64,000 nt of DNA, taken from NCBI GenBank assembly GCA_000466585.1, contig KE993501.1:1-64000 (forward strand). The letters are read 5' to 3'. The notes below the pieces were generated by a model, which did no database searches, was not told where the DNA came from, and was given only the letters and a program-made list of their open reading frames with translations. The position numbers and the translations under genes are program-made. Source of the DNA: Clostridiales bacterium oral taxon 876 str. F0540 (GTDB lineage: Bacteria; Bacillota; Clostridia; Clostridiales; Clostridiaceae). Shown here piece after piece: positions 34,283-43,230 of this stretch (positions are counted from its first letter, which is position 1; each line of letters opens with the position of its first letter).

Positions 34283-34311
34283 TTGTTACTTTTTTCTATT
34301 TATATTAAAAT
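34283..34311 (+). promoter_or_regulatory. Vegetative promoter of deoC
   Basis: TTGTTA (34283-34288), a 17-nt spacer and TAAAAT (34306-34311) lie upstream of deoC, and the RBS AGGAGTGAT follows at 34331. Confidence 0.6.
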
Positions 34312-34344
34312 GTTTTTGACACAAAAAATAGGAGTGATACAAGG

Positions 34345-35019
34345 ATGAATAAAGAAAAATTAGCTAAAATGATCGATCACACCATATTAAAACCAGAAGC
34401 TACAGAAGAGCAAGTAAGAAGAGTATGCGAAGAGGCATTAAAGTATAAATTTGCTTCTGTATGCATAAATCCATGTCACGTTAAATTAACAGCAAGCCTT
34501 TTAAAGGGAAGCGATGTTAAGGTATGTACAGTTATCGGATTTCCTTTAGGAGCTAATACCAGTGCAGTAAAAGCTTTTGAAACTTCTGAAGCTATTAGGG
34601 AAGGCACTCAGGAAGTGGATATGGTTATTAATATAGGAAAGTTAAAGGATAGAGATTATGACTATGTTAGGGAAGATATAAAAGCTGTAGTAGAATCAGC
34701 TAAGGGAAAAGCTCTTACTAAGGTGATTATAGAAACCTGTCTTTTAACTGATGAAGAAAAGATAGAAGTGTGTAAATTAGCGAAGGAAGCTGGTGCTGAC
34801 TTTGTTAAGACCTCTACAGGATTTTCTACAGGAGGCGCAACCTATGAGGATGTAAAGCTTATGAGAGAAACTGTAGGAGAAAATATGGGGGTTAAGGCTT
34901 CCGGAGGGGTTAGAAGTTACAACGATGCAGAAAGTGTTATAAAAGCAGGTGCATCTAGAATTGGAGCTTCATCTTCAATAGCTATTTGTGAAGGCGGAGA
35001 GGGTAACTCTAATTATTAA
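34345..35019 (+). CDS. deoC: Deoxyribose-phosphate aldolase
   Basis: DeoC cleaves 2-deoxyribose 5-phosphate to glyceraldehyde 3-phosphate and acetaldehyde in deoxynucleoside breakdown. The 224-residue TIM-barrel protein contains MIDHTILKPEAT, VCTVIGFPLGANTS, the EVDMVINIG block and the Schiff-base lysine K155 in DFVKTSTGFSTGGAT, followed by GVKASGGVR. Length is typical. It has its own promoter and terminator, so is monocistronic rather than in a deo operon. Confidence 0.96.
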   Translation: MNKEKLAKMIDHTILKPEATEEQVRRVCEEALKYKFASVCINPCHVKLTASLLKGSDVKVCTVIGFPLGANTSAVKAFETSEAIREGTQEVDMVINIGKLKDRDYDYVREDIKAVVESAKGKALTKVIIETCLLTDEEKIEVCKLAKEAGADFVKTSTGFSTGGATYEDVKLMRETVGENMGVKASGGVRSYNDAESVIKAGASRIGASSSIAICEGGEGNSNY

Positions 35020-35032
35020 TAACATTGGCTTT

Positions 35033-35063
35033 AAGCTGCGTTTTGTTTTAACGCAGCTTTTTT
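35033..35063 (+). terminator. Intrinsic terminator after deoC
   Basis: AAGCTGCGTT (35033-35042) pairs with AACGCAGCTT (35050-35059), followed by a run of T to 35063. Confidence 0.92.
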
Positions 35064-35092
35064 AATATGCATAAGTTAATAAATCTTTTCAT

Positions 35093-35127
35093 AAAGCTCT
35101 GGTTTTTGGCTAGAGCTTTTATTTTTT
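35093..35127 (+). terminator. Second terminator-like hairpin after deoC
   Basis: AAAGCTCT (35093-35100) pairs with AGAGCTTT (35112-35119) before TTATTTTTT. It could reinforce the deoC terminator. Confidence 0.65.
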
Positions 35128-35179
35128 AATAAACTGTTCCTAAAATATAAATTTTAGAATATTTATATAGTAAATATAT

Positions 35180-35271
35180 AATGCAATAAAGTTATTGCTT
35201 TAATGATGCCGCAAATGATTCAAACTTTAAAGATTTTTAGGGCTTCATTAATGTACTATAACTTTTGCATT
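35180..35271 (+). repeat. Long imperfect inverted repeat upstream of the Lon-like gene
   Basis: The 31-nt arms at 35180-35210 and 35241-35271 are complementary at most positions, enclosing a 30-nt A/T-rich centre. There is no T-run. It ends about 40 nt before the start of the Lon-like gene, so it would be part of its leader or a small mobile palindrome. Confidence 0.6.
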
Positions 35272-35312
35272 GTTTATAAATGAAGGTCATAAGTGGAGGG
35301 AGGAATAGCTGC

Positions 35313-37607
35313 ATGAGTTTAGAGTTAGCACCTAAGGATATATTATATGAATTTAATTTGGATGTTAAAATCAGAAATAATGATTTAGAATATATGCCAG
35401 AGTATGAACAAGTATATAAGAAAATTAAAAGCGCACTTGAAATTAAGGACAGTGGTTATAATGTTTATCTTATTGATGACTTTTCACAGGATAAGCTTGA
35501 GAATATAATAAATTTTGCAGGAAAAAACCTGGCTTTAAAAGAAAAGCCTATGGATATCTGCTATGTGGTTTTTGATGATCCTAAGAGACCTCAGGTGCTT
35601 TTTTTACCAAATGGAATGGGGAGTACCTTAAAGGAAATTCTTGAAAAATTGCAAAATACCTATTCTGAAAGTACCTTTAATTTTTATAACAGCAGTTCTA
35701 ATAAGGATAAAGAATTCATTATTGATAATATGCAAAAGAAGAGAAACGTTTTGATAGGAAAACTTGAAGATATGTCAGAAGAGTATGGCTTTGAAATTAA
35801 AATCACTCAGGGTGGTTTTGTGTTTATTCCTTTAAAAGAAGGAGAGGCAATGACCGAAAAAGATTACGATGATTTAGAGACTGAAAAGAAAGATGATATC
35901 TTAGATAAAGTTGGGAAACTTAAGGAAAATGCTGAGGAAATTCTAGAAGAACTCAAAGATATGGAGCTTGAAGAACTTGAAAAAATAAAAGAGCTTATGG
36001 GTAAGTATTTTGAAGTTAATTTAAAGGAAATAAAAGAAGAATATACTGAAGTTTTTGCTGATAATTCCGAGGTAGTTGTATACCTTAATAATATTTCAAC
36101 CGAGATTGAAAAAGGTATTATAGAAAATTATTCAATTAACTATGATGAAGACGAGGAAAAAATCAATGAGATAATATACAGATATGATGTCAATATAATG
36201 GTAGATAATTCTGAGAATGAAAATCCTCAGGTTTTATATGAGGAAGACCCAAGTATTATTAATCTTTTGGGAAATATTGAATATGAAAATCATAATAATG
36301 TATATACAACAGACGTTTCACTTATAAAAGCAGGATCTATGCTTAAAGCAAATGAAGGCTGCCTTATTTTGAGAGCTAATAACCTTTTTACAAATTCTCA
36401 GGCTTATTATTATCTTAAGAAAACCCTGATCTCTGAGAAGGTTAATTTAGATTACAACAGAGGATACTTGGAGCTATTGTCATTAAGCGGTCTAAAACCT
36501 GAGCCTGTAAAAATTAGAGAGAAAGTTATTCTTATCGGAGATTATGAAACTTATGATGCACTTTATAATTATGATGAAGATTTTAAAAATATATTTAAAA
36601 TAAGAGCAGAGTACGAACCTGTAGTTATTATTAATGACAATACAAAATGGGCCTTATTGAATAGCATCAACAAAACATGCTGCAAGGATGAATTAAAGCC
36701 TTTAAGTAACGAAGCCGTAAAAGAAGTAGCCAAATTTCTTTCAAGAAAGGCTGAAAATAAAAATAAACTGTACTTTAATGACGTTGAAATAAGTAAGCTT
36801 CTAAAGTTATCAAATAATAAGGTTGTAAATGAAAACAAAGATAAAATTGATGCTGAAGATATAAGAGCAGTAGCTTACTCCGAAGAAATTGTTCAAAAGG
36901 AACTGTTGGAAAATTATAAAGAAAAAAGAATATTGATTGATGTAAATGGGAGTAAAATAGGACAAATTAATGGGCTATCTGTGCTTGATACTGGATATTT
37001 CAGCTTTGGAAAGCCAATTAGAATAACCTGTTCCTGCTATAAGGGCGAAGGAAATGTAATAGATGTTCAAAAAGAAAGTAATCTAAGCGGAAGCATCCAT
37101 AGCAAATCCATAAATATTTTAAAAGGATATATAAATAGATTGACTAATTCTTATTCAAGGCTTCCTGTTGATTTTCATCTCAGTTTTGAACAGCTTTACG
37201 GTAAGATTGAAGGAGATAGTGCTTCTGTAGCTGAAATAATATGCATGATATCTGCTTTGAGTAAAATACCTGTAAGGCAAAATATTGCAGTAACAGGTTC
37301 AGTAAATCAGTTTGGGGAGGTCCAGCCAATAGGAGGAGTAAATGAAAAAATAGAAGGATTTTTTAATATTTGCAAGGTTCTTGATTCAACAAAGGATAAG
37401 GGGGTGCTGATTCCGTATTCAAATAGAAATGATCTTGTTTTAAGCCATATTGTAGAGGAAGAGATCAAAAAGGGTAATTTTCATATCTATACAATGAATA
37501 CTGTTGAAGATGCAATTGAGCTTCTGCTTCAAAATGAAAAGATTAAGCTTGCAGATGTGATGAATGCTATTAATAAAGAAATAAAAAAATACTCGTCAAA
37601 AAGATAA
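35313..37607 (+). CDS. Lon-family serine protease with degenerate ATPase domain
   Basis: The C-terminal ~200 residues are a Lon (S16) protease domain with the Ser-Lys dyad: S636 in EGDSASVAE and K679 in GGVNEKIEGFF, plus AVTGSVNQFGEVQPIGG. The N-terminal ~500 residues follow the layout of LonB/COG1067-type AAA proteins, but where a Walker A P-loop is expected (GYN followed by GPPG-GK) there is NVYLIDDFSQDK, and the Walker B segment reads GCLILRANNLF instead of a strand ending in Asp. ATP hydrolysis is therefore doubtful. The ATG at 35313 is chosen over 35280 because GGAGGGAGGAA lies just upstream of it. Substrates are unknown. Confidence 0.88.
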   Translation: MSLELAPKDILYEFNLDVKIRNNDLEYMPEYEQVYKKIKSALEIKDSGYNVYLIDDFSQDKLENIINFAGKNLALKEKPMDICYVVFDDPKRPQVLFLPNGMGSTLKEILEKLQNTYSESTFNFYNSSSNKDKEFIIDNMQKKRNVLIGKLEDMSEEYGFEIKITQGGFVFIPLKEGEAMTEKDYDDLETEKKDDILDKVGKLKENAEEILEELKDMELEELEKIKELMGKYFEVNLKEIKEEYTEVFADNSEVVVYLNNISTEIEKGIIENYSINYDEDEEKINEIIYRYDVNIMVDNSENENPQVLYEEDPSIINLLGNIEYENHNNVYTTDVSLIKAGSMLKANEGCLILRANNLFTNSQAYYYLKKTLISEKVNLDYNRGYLELLSLSGLKPEPVKIREKVILIGDYETYDALYNYDEDFKNIFKIRAEYEPVVIINDNTKWALLNSINKTCCKDELKPLSNEAVKEVAKFLSRKAENKNKLYFNDVEISKLLKLSNNKVVNENKDKIDAEDIRAVAYSEEIVQKELLENYKEKRILIDVNGSKIGQINGLSVLDTGYFSFGKPIRITCSCYKGEGNVIDVQKESNLSGSIHSKSINILKGYINRLTNSYSRLPVDFHLSFEQLYGKIEGDSASVAEIICMISALSKIPVRQNIAVTGSVNQFGEVQPIGGVNEKIEGFFNICKVLDSTKDKGVLIPYSNRNDLVLSHIVEEEIKKGNFHIYTMNTVEDAIELLLQNEKIKLADVMNAINKEIKKYSSKR

Positions 37608-37633
37608 AAGAATGGAGAAATCTCCATTCTTTT
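37606..37633. terminator. Bidirectional terminator between Lon-like gene and ychF
   Basis: AAAAGAATGGAGA and TCTCCATTCTTTT form a perfect 13-bp stem around AA. It overlaps the stop codons of both convergent genes. Confidence 0.92.
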
Positions 37634-38729
37634 AAACGTTGAACCTAAAGTTAACAACATCGCCATCCTGCATAACATATTCTTTTCCTTCAAGCCTATA
37701 GAAGCCTTTTTCTTTGGCAGCAGCTTCAGAACCGCATTCTACAAGTTTGTCGTAAGAAATAGTTTCAGCTCTTATAAAGCCTCTTTCTATATCTGTATGA
37801 ATTTTACCTGCTGCTTGAGGAGCTTTTGTTCCCCTAGTTATAGTCCATGCTCTAACCTCTTGAACTCCGGCTGTTAAAAAGCTTATAAGACCAAGAAGCT
37901 TGTAACTTGACTCAATTAGTTTATCCAGACCGGTTTCCTCAAGTCCGTACTCTTTTAAAAGCTCAACTTTTTCATCATCTTCCAAAGAAGAAACTTCCTC
38001 TTCAAGTTTTGCGCAGATTACTACAACCTCTGAGCCTTCTGCAGCAGCATATTCTTTAACTTTCTTTACATATTCATTATCAAGATTTCCTGCTACTAAA
38101 TCATCTTCAGATATATTTGCACCATATAATACCGGCTTTGAAGTAAGAAGGAAATATCCTTTAACTAATTCCTGCTCTTCATCAGTCATTTCTATGGTTC
38201 TTACAGGCTTTCCGCTTTCAAGGTGAGCCTTAAGTCTCTCCATTAATCCAAGCTCTTCTTTTGCTTTCTTATCCCCTGAACGAGCAAGCTTAATAGATTT
38301 TTCTATTCTTCTGTCTAAAACTTCTATATCAGAAAAAATAAGTTCTAAATTTATAGTCTCGATGTCTCTTACGGGATCTACAGAACCATCAACGTGTACA
38401 ACGTTTGGATCATTAAAACACCTTACTACGTGAACTATAGAAGCAACTTCTCTAATATGGGAGAGAAATTTGTTGCCTAGACCTTCGCCCTGACTTGCAC
38501 CTTTAACAAGGCCGGCTATATCGTAAAACTCAATATTTGCATATACTTTTTTTCTTGAGGAATACATTTTTTCAAGTACATCAAGTCTCTTATCAGGAAC
38601 ATTAACAACACCAATATTAGGTTCTATTGTACAAAATGGATAGTTTGCAGCTTCTGCACCTGCTTTTGTTATCGCATTAAACAAGGTGCTTTTTCCTACA
38701 TTAGGAAGACCAACAATTCCTAGTTTCAT
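37632..38729 (-). CDS. ychF: Ribosome-associated ATPase YchF (EngD)
   Basis: YchF is an Obg-family P-loop protein that prefers ATP and binds ribosomes, with links to oxidative-stress control. The 365-residue protein has G1 GLPNVGKSTLFNAITKAGAE, NYPFCTIEPN, DIAGLVKGAS, a helical hairpin insert, and a C-terminal TGS domain (LISFLTAGVQEVRAWTI to VVNFRFNV). Length is typical. Its own promoter lies 40 nt upstream. Confidence 0.97.
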   Translation of the reverse strand: MKLGIVGLPNVGKSTLFNAITKAGAEAANYPFCTIEPNIGVVNVPDKRLDVLEKMYSSRKKVYANIEFYDIAGLVKGASQGEGLGNKFLSHIREVASIVHVVRCFNDPNVVHVDGSVDPVRDIETINLELIFSDIEVLDRRIEKSIKLARSGDKKAKEELGLMERLKAHLESGKPVRTIEMTDEEQELVKGYFLLTSKPVLYGANISEDDLVAGNLDNEYVKKVKEYAAAEGSEVVVICAKLEEEVSSLEDDEKVELLKEYGLEETGLDKLIESSYKLLGLISFLTAGVQEVRAWTITRGTKAPQAAGKIHTDIERGFIRAETISYDKLVECGSEAAAKEKGFYRLEGKEYVMQDGDVVNFRFNV

Positions 38730-38768
38730 CTATTTACAGTCCTTTCATGCTTTTGTTTACCTTTATAA

Positions 38769-38797
38769 ATTATACATTACAGCTATAGTCTTTTCAA
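38769..38797 (-). promoter_or_regulatory. Vegetative promoter of ychF
   Basis: On the minus strand TTGAAA (38797-38792), a 17-nt spacer and TATAAT (38774-38769). This is close to the sigma-A consensus and well placed before ychF. Confidence 0.78.
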
Positions 38798-38930
38798 GGA
38801 GAAAGGTTAAGTTTTAAAATCTAAGAATATATGTTCTCAATGCAGTTAAATCAATGAAAATATTTAAAAAATTACTTAAAAAACCTTATTTTTTAGAAGG
38901 ATTTTTCATTTTTTCATAGAATAATACAAA

Positions 38931-38966
38931 TAGTGGTTAAAAGTGGAGTAAAGTGGAGTGAAGTGC
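38931..38966 (+). promoter_or_regulatory. MraZ-box operator (four direct repeats)
   Basis: AGTGG occurs at 38932, 38942 and 38952, and AGTGC at 38962: four repeats with an exact 10-bp period, mostly preceded by A. This matches known MraZ operators (repeats of a GTG(G) core about one helical turn apart) and lies 17 nt before mraZ, so autoregulation of the mra/mur cluster by MraZ is likely. Confidence 0.85.
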
Positions 38967-38982
38967 ACAAAGAGGTGAGGAA

Positions 38983-39411
38983 ATGTTCATAGGGGAATAT
39001 CAGCATGCAGTAGATAGTAAAAATAGAATGATTATTCCCTCAAAGTTTAGGGAGGCAATAGGTGAAAGCTTCGTTCTTACAAAAGGATTAGATGGATGCC
39101 TGTATGCCTATACTAAATATGAATGGAAAATCCTCGAAGAAAAGCTTAAGAAACTTCCACTTACTAATAAAGATGCAAGAGCCTTTGTAAGATTTTTTTT
39201 CTCTGGTGCAAATGAAATTGATGTAGATAAACAAGGAAGAGCCCTGATACCACAAAACCTTTTAGAATATGCTGAGGTGAAAAAGGATATAGTAAGTATA
39301 GGGGTTTCCACAAGAATAGAAATTTGGAGCAAGGAAAAGTGGGATGAGTATAATAATCAAAACATTGATTATGAAAGTATAGCAGAGAAAATGAGTGAAC
39401 TTGGAATCTAG
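38983..39411 (+). CDS. mraZ: Transcriptional regulator MraZ
   Basis: MraZ is a ring-forming DNA-binding protein with two AbrB-like halves that represses its own division/cell-wall cluster. The 142-residue product shows both halves: MFIGEYQHAVDSKNRMIIPS at the N-terminus and NEIDVDKQGRALIPQNLLEY in the centre. It directly follows four MraZ boxes and heads the gene group rsmH-ftsL-spoVD-murE-murF-mraY-ftsW. Confidence 0.97.
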   Translation: MFIGEYQHAVDSKNRMIIPSKFREAIGESFVLTKGLDGCLYAYTKYEWKILEEKLKKLPLTNKDARAFVRFFFSGANEIDVDKQGRALIPQNLLEYAEVKKDIVSIGVSTRIEIWSKEKWDEYNNQNIDYESIAEKMSELGI

Positions 39412-39432
39412 ATGGCATAAAGGAGAAACGAC

Positions 39433-40365
39433 ATGGAATTTAAACATATATCAGTGCTACTTGATGAAGTACTGGAAGGTTTGAATATAAAACAAGATGG
39501 TATATACGTAGACTGTACCTTAGGCGGTGCTGGTCATTCAAAAGAAATACTTAAAAGATTGAGTCCGGAGGGAAGGCTTATTGGAATAGATCAAGACAGT
39601 GATGCTTTAAAGGCAGCAAGCGAAAAGCTCAAGGATTTCAATAATGTTACATATGTACATAATAACTTTACCAATATAACAAATATATTGGATGAACTTA
39701 ATATTGAAGCTGTAGATGGTATTTTAATGGATTTAGGAGTATCTTCCTATCAACTAGATACAGAAGAAAGAGGCTTTAGTTATATGAAAGATGCCTCTTT
39801 AGATATGAGGATGAATAGAGAAAATGATTTTTCGGCTTATGATATTGTAAATGGGTACAGCGAGGAGAATCTATACAGAATAATAAAAGAATATGGTGAA
39901 GAAAAGTTTGCAAAGAGAATAGCTCAATTTATTACGGATAGAAGAAAAATTAATCCTATTAATACTACGCTGGAGCTTGTAGATATTATAAAAGCTGCTA
40001 TTCCTGCAAAAGCCAGAAGGGAAGGACCACATCCGGCAAAACGAACTTTTCAGGCTATACGTATAGAGGTAAATAAAGAATTAGAAATATTAGATAAAGC
40101 TATTGAAGGGGCTGCTCACAAGCTTAAAAAAGGCGGAAGGCTTAATATAATAACCTTTCATTCCTTGGAAGACAGGATTGTAAAAAATAAATTCAAGGAG
40201 CTAGAAAATCCTTGTACATGTCCTAAAGAGTTTCCGGTATGCATATGCGGAAAGAAGTCTGAAATCAAAATAATATCAAGAAAACCTATAGAGCCTTCTT
40301 CTGAGGAAGTGGAAAATAATCCTAGAAGCAGAAGTGCTAAATTAAGAATTGCAGAAAGAACTTAG
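39433..40365 (+). CDS. rsmH: 16S rRNA (cytosine1402-N4)-methyltransferase RsmH
   Basis: RsmH methylates N4 of C1402 in 16S rRNA using S-adenosylmethionine. The 310-residue protein has the SAM motif DCTLGGAGHSKEIL, LMDLGVSSYQLD, AKRTFQAIRIEVNKELE and ITFHSLEDRIVK, all hallmarks of the family. RBS AAGGAGA precedes the ATG. Its position after mraZ is standard. Confidence 0.97.
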   Translation: MEFKHISVLLDEVLEGLNIKQDGIYVDCTLGGAGHSKEILKRLSPEGRLIGIDQDSDALKAASEKLKDFNNVTYVHNNFTNITNILDELNIEAVDGILMDLGVSSYQLDTEERGFSYMKDASLDMRMNRENDFSAYDIVNGYSEENLYRIIKEYGEEKFAKRIAQFITDRRKINPINTTLELVDIIKAAIPAKARREGPHPAKRTFQAIRIEVNKELEILDKAIEGAAHKLKKGGRLNIITFHSLEDRIVKNKFKELENPCTCPKEFPVCICGKKSEIKIISRKPIEPSSEEVENNPRSRSAKLRIAERT

Positions 40366-40392
40366 TTCTAATTTTGGGATGGGGTGAATAAA

Positions 40393-40899
40393 GTGATAGT
40401 AATGGACAACAAAAACTTAACAAATGGAAGCTCTGCTTTAGCGCCAAAGTACAGGCCAAGTACGAGAAACGTAGACGAAGAGTTAGAAAAACTAAGGAAA
40501 CAACAAAGAGAGAAACAAAAACTATTAGCTCAGAAGAGAACAAAAGCAAAGGCTAAGTTGCTTATAGGTATTGCTGCAGTGTTTACTGTTGGAGTAATTT
40601 TAATCAGCAGGTATGCAGCTGTTTATAATATGCAGAAAAATCTTACAAAAGTAAAAAATGATATCCATAACGTTAGTATGGATAATGAAAATTTAAAAGT
40701 CCAGCTCTTAAAAGCCAGCGATATGCAGCATGTTGAACAAGCTGCAAGAACAAAATTACATATGGTAACTCCAGATAAAGATAAAGTCATTTATACAGAA
40801 ACCACTAAAGATTACTTTGCTAAAGCAGCTAATGATAACAACAATAGCAATAAAACAAAGGAGAGTCTTGTTGCAAAGATAAAGAATATTTTATTTTAG
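40393..40899 (+). CDS. ftsL: Cell division protein FtsL
   Basis: FtsL is a bitopic division protein that works with DivIC and DivIB in septal synthesis. The 168-residue product has a basic Lys/Gln-rich cytoplasmic part, one membrane helix at about residues 55-75 and an extracytoplasmic leucine-zipper-like coiled coil (NLTKVKNDIHNVSMDNENLK). The frame opens at GTG 40384; GTG 40393 is best spaced to GGGGTG, with ATG 40402 as an alternative. Sequence conservation is low; the call relies on topology and on the place between rsmH and spoVD. Confidence 0.85.
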   Translation: MIVMDNKNLTNGSSALAPKYRPSTRNVDEELEKLRKQQREKQKLLAQKRTKAKAKLLIGIAAVFTVGVILISRYAAVYNMQKNLTKVKNDIHNVSMDNENLKVQLLKASDMQHVEQAARTKLHMVTPDKDKVIYTETTKDYFAKAANDNNNSNKTKESLVAKIKNILF

Positions 40900-40913
40900 T
40901 GGAGGTTGGTACG

Positions 40914-43100
40914 TTGGCTGGAGGAGAATATAGAGACAAGGTTATAATAAAAAAAAGGATGCTGATTACATTTGGCATACTTTTTATTTTATTTTTTTTG
41001 CTCACCATAAGATTGTCTTATATAATGATTGGTCAATCGGAACATCTGACAAAAATAGCTAAAGAACAATGGACAAGCGATGTTAAAATAGATGCTAGAA
41101 GGGGAAGAATACTAGATAGGACTGGACACGAGCTGGCTATGAGCGCAAATGTGTACAGAGTAGATTTAGATATGAATACCTTAAGACAGTATCTAGATGA
41201 GAAAAAAGTAACCAGAGAAGAGTTAGCTCCTAAATTAGCCGATGCACTAAAAATGGATAAAAGTGAAGTTTTAACGATTTTGAATAAAACTTTACCAAAT
41301 GGATTGCCTATGGCTTCAGCAAGTCTTGCAAGAAGGATAGAAAAAAGCGAAGCTGATAAAGTTAAAGATTTAAATATAAGAGGAATTTTAGTGTCTTCTG
41401 ATACTAAAAGATATTATCCTTATGATAACTTTTTATCTCACGTTGTTGGCTTTATAAGGAAGGACGGAGTGGGGTTAACTGGAGTAGAATTAACTTATGA
41501 TAAGGTCTTATCAGGTACTCCTGGAAGAATTATTTCGGAAACCGACAATAAGAGTAAAGGACAGCCATATATTATTTCTGAGTTTACAAAACCAGTAGAT
41601 GGAAAAGATGTGGTTTTGACAATAGATGAAATGATACAGCGTTTTTGTGAGAAAGCTGCTGTACAGGCTATGAACGATAATAAAGCTAAAGCTGTAAGTA
41701 TTATAGCAATGGATCCTAATAATGGAGAGATACTTGCAATGGTTAATAAACCGGATTTTAATCCTAATAATCCTTGGGAAGAAGGAAAAACAGATGATGA
41801 GCTTCAAAAGATGTGGAGAAACAGATCTGTCAATGATACCTTTGAGCCTGGTTCTATTTTCAAGGTTATAACTGCATATGGTGCAATGGAAGAAAATTTA
41901 GTAAAAGAAACTGATCATTTTGTTTGCGGTGGAAGCACAAAAGTAGTAAACAGAATAATTAAGTGCTGGAAAAGAACAGGGCATGGAGATCAAACTTTTG
42001 TAGATATATTAAAGAACTCCTGCAATGTAGGTTTTATGGAGCTTGGAAAAAGGCTTGGCAAAGAAAATTTAAATAAATACATAAATGAATTTGGGTTTGG
42101 ACAAAAAACCGGTATTGATTTGCCTGGTGAGGCTAAAGGAATAATAAGAAAAACACAAAGTATTTCTGATGTTGATTTAGCCACTATATCCTTTGGACAA
42201 AGCAATACAGTTTCTGCGATCCAGTACTTAACTGCCTTCAATGCTGTTGCAAATGGCGGAAAGCTTATAACACCTCATGTTATGAAAGAGGTAGTACACT
42301 TTGATAATAATAACAATAAAATTGTCGATAAAAAATATGAAGATTATAATGAAAGAAGTATACTAAAGGAAGATGTTGCCCATACTTTAAGAGGATATTT
42401 GGAAAAGGTTATTTCTGAAGGCGGCGGAAAAAATGCATACATACCTGGTTACCACATAGCAGGCAAAACAGGAACTGCTCAAAAGGTAAGCAGTGTAACG
42501 AAAAGTTATGAAGCAGGAAAATATATAGCCTCCTTTGCTGGAATGGCTCCGGCTGAAAAACCTATGATTTCTTTGTTTGTTTCGATAGATGAACCAGACC
42601 CATCTAACTATTATGCTGGACAAATAGCAGCGCCTGTTGCAAAGCAAGTGTTCAATGATATATTCAATTATCTGGCAATTGAAGCTGATGCTTCCGGAGA
42701 TAAAATTGCAAGAAGCATGTTAAAGGATGTTACGGTTCCTGAAGTTAGAGGTATGAAAAAGGAAGAGGCTTCAAAGCTTTTAAAGGGGCAGGGATTGACA
42801 TTTGAAGCTGATTCAAAAGGAGAGTATATCACAGATATGAATCCAAAGCCGGGTTACAGCGTAAAAGAAGGAGATAAAATTGTACTTTACACAGGAACAA
42901 GCTCAACCTATAATAAAGTAGTAGTTGTACCTGATCTTACAGGGGTTACAAAGGAAAAAGCAGTGGAGATATTAAACTCCTTAGGGCTTAGAGCGGACTT
43001 TAGTGGAGAAGGATTGGTTTCCGAGCAAAGCATAAATGCAGGAGAACAGGTTTCTAAAGGCACTACTTTAACTTTAGAATTAGAATTGTTAGATGACTAG
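40914..43100 (+). CDS. spoVD: SpoVD-type penicillin-binding protein with PASTA domains
   Basis: This class B transpeptidase cross-links peptidoglycan at the septum or spore cortex. The 728-residue protein has a membrane anchor (about residues 17-37), a PBP dimerisation domain with RGRILDRTG, and a transpeptidase domain with S314-IFK317, S369-C-N371 and K518-T-G520. Two PASTA domains follow (starting PEVRGMKKEEA and PDLTGVTKEKA). The frame begins at 40899, but TTG 40914 is 8 nt after GGAGG and is preferred. In clostridia the dcw-cluster PBP is usually named SpoVD; it may also serve vegetative division. Confidence 0.93.
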   Translation: MAGGEYRDKVIIKKRMLITFGILFILFFLLTIRLSYIMIGQSEHLTKIAKEQWTSDVKIDARRGRILDRTGHELAMSANVYRVDLDMNTLRQYLDEKKVTREELAPKLADALKMDKSEVLTILNKTLPNGLPMASASLARRIEKSEADKVKDLNIRGILVSSDTKRYYPYDNFLSHVVGFIRKDGVGLTGVELTYDKVLSGTPGRIISETDNKSKGQPYIISEFTKPVDGKDVVLTIDEMIQRFCEKAAVQAMNDNKAKAVSIIAMDPNNGEILAMVNKPDFNPNNPWEEGKTDDELQKMWRNRSVNDTFEPGSIFKVITAYGAMEENLVKETDHFVCGGSTKVVNRIIKCWKRTGHGDQTFVDILKNSCNVGFMELGKRLGKENLNKYINEFGFGQKTGIDLPGEAKGIIRKTQSISDVDLATISFGQSNTVSAIQYLTAFNAVANGGKLITPHVMKEVVHFDNNNNKIVDKKYEDYNERSILKEDVAHTLRGYLEKVISEGGGKNAYIPGYHIAGKTGTAQKVSSVTKSYEAGKYIASFAGMAPAEKPMISLFVSIDEPDPSNYYAGQIAAPVAKQVFNDIFNYLAIEADASGDKIARSMLKDVTVPEVRGMKKEEASKLLKGQGLTFEADSKGEYITDMNPKPGYSVKEGDKIVLYTGTSSTYNKVVVVPDLTGVTKEKAVEILNSLGLRADFSGEGLVSEQSINAGEQVSKGTTLTLELELLDD

Positions 43101-43116
43101 GTAAGATTATTAAGGT

Positions 43117-43158
43117 GGCATGCAAATTCTACTTATAGAGTAAGTAGTTCTGCATGCC
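43117..43158 (+). other. Nested hairpin between spoVD and murE
   Basis: GGCATGCA (43117-43124) pairs with TGCATGCC (43151-43158), and inside CTACTTA pairs with TAAGTAG. No T-run follows, so it is not a standard terminator. Confidence 0.6.
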
Positions 43159-43161
43159 GCT

Positions 43162-43177
43162 ATTATGTGTACATAAT
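43162..43177. promoter_or_regulatory. Operator-like dyad upstream of murE
   Basis: ATTATGT and ACATAAT are perfect arms around GT. The site lies about 50 nt upstream of murE, next to the nested hairpin; a regulator-binding site is possible but not identified. Confidence 0.35.
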
Positions 43178-43230
43178 ACAATGAAGCTGCTATTTTAACT
43201 TTTATTTATGGTATATGGAGTGTGATATAT

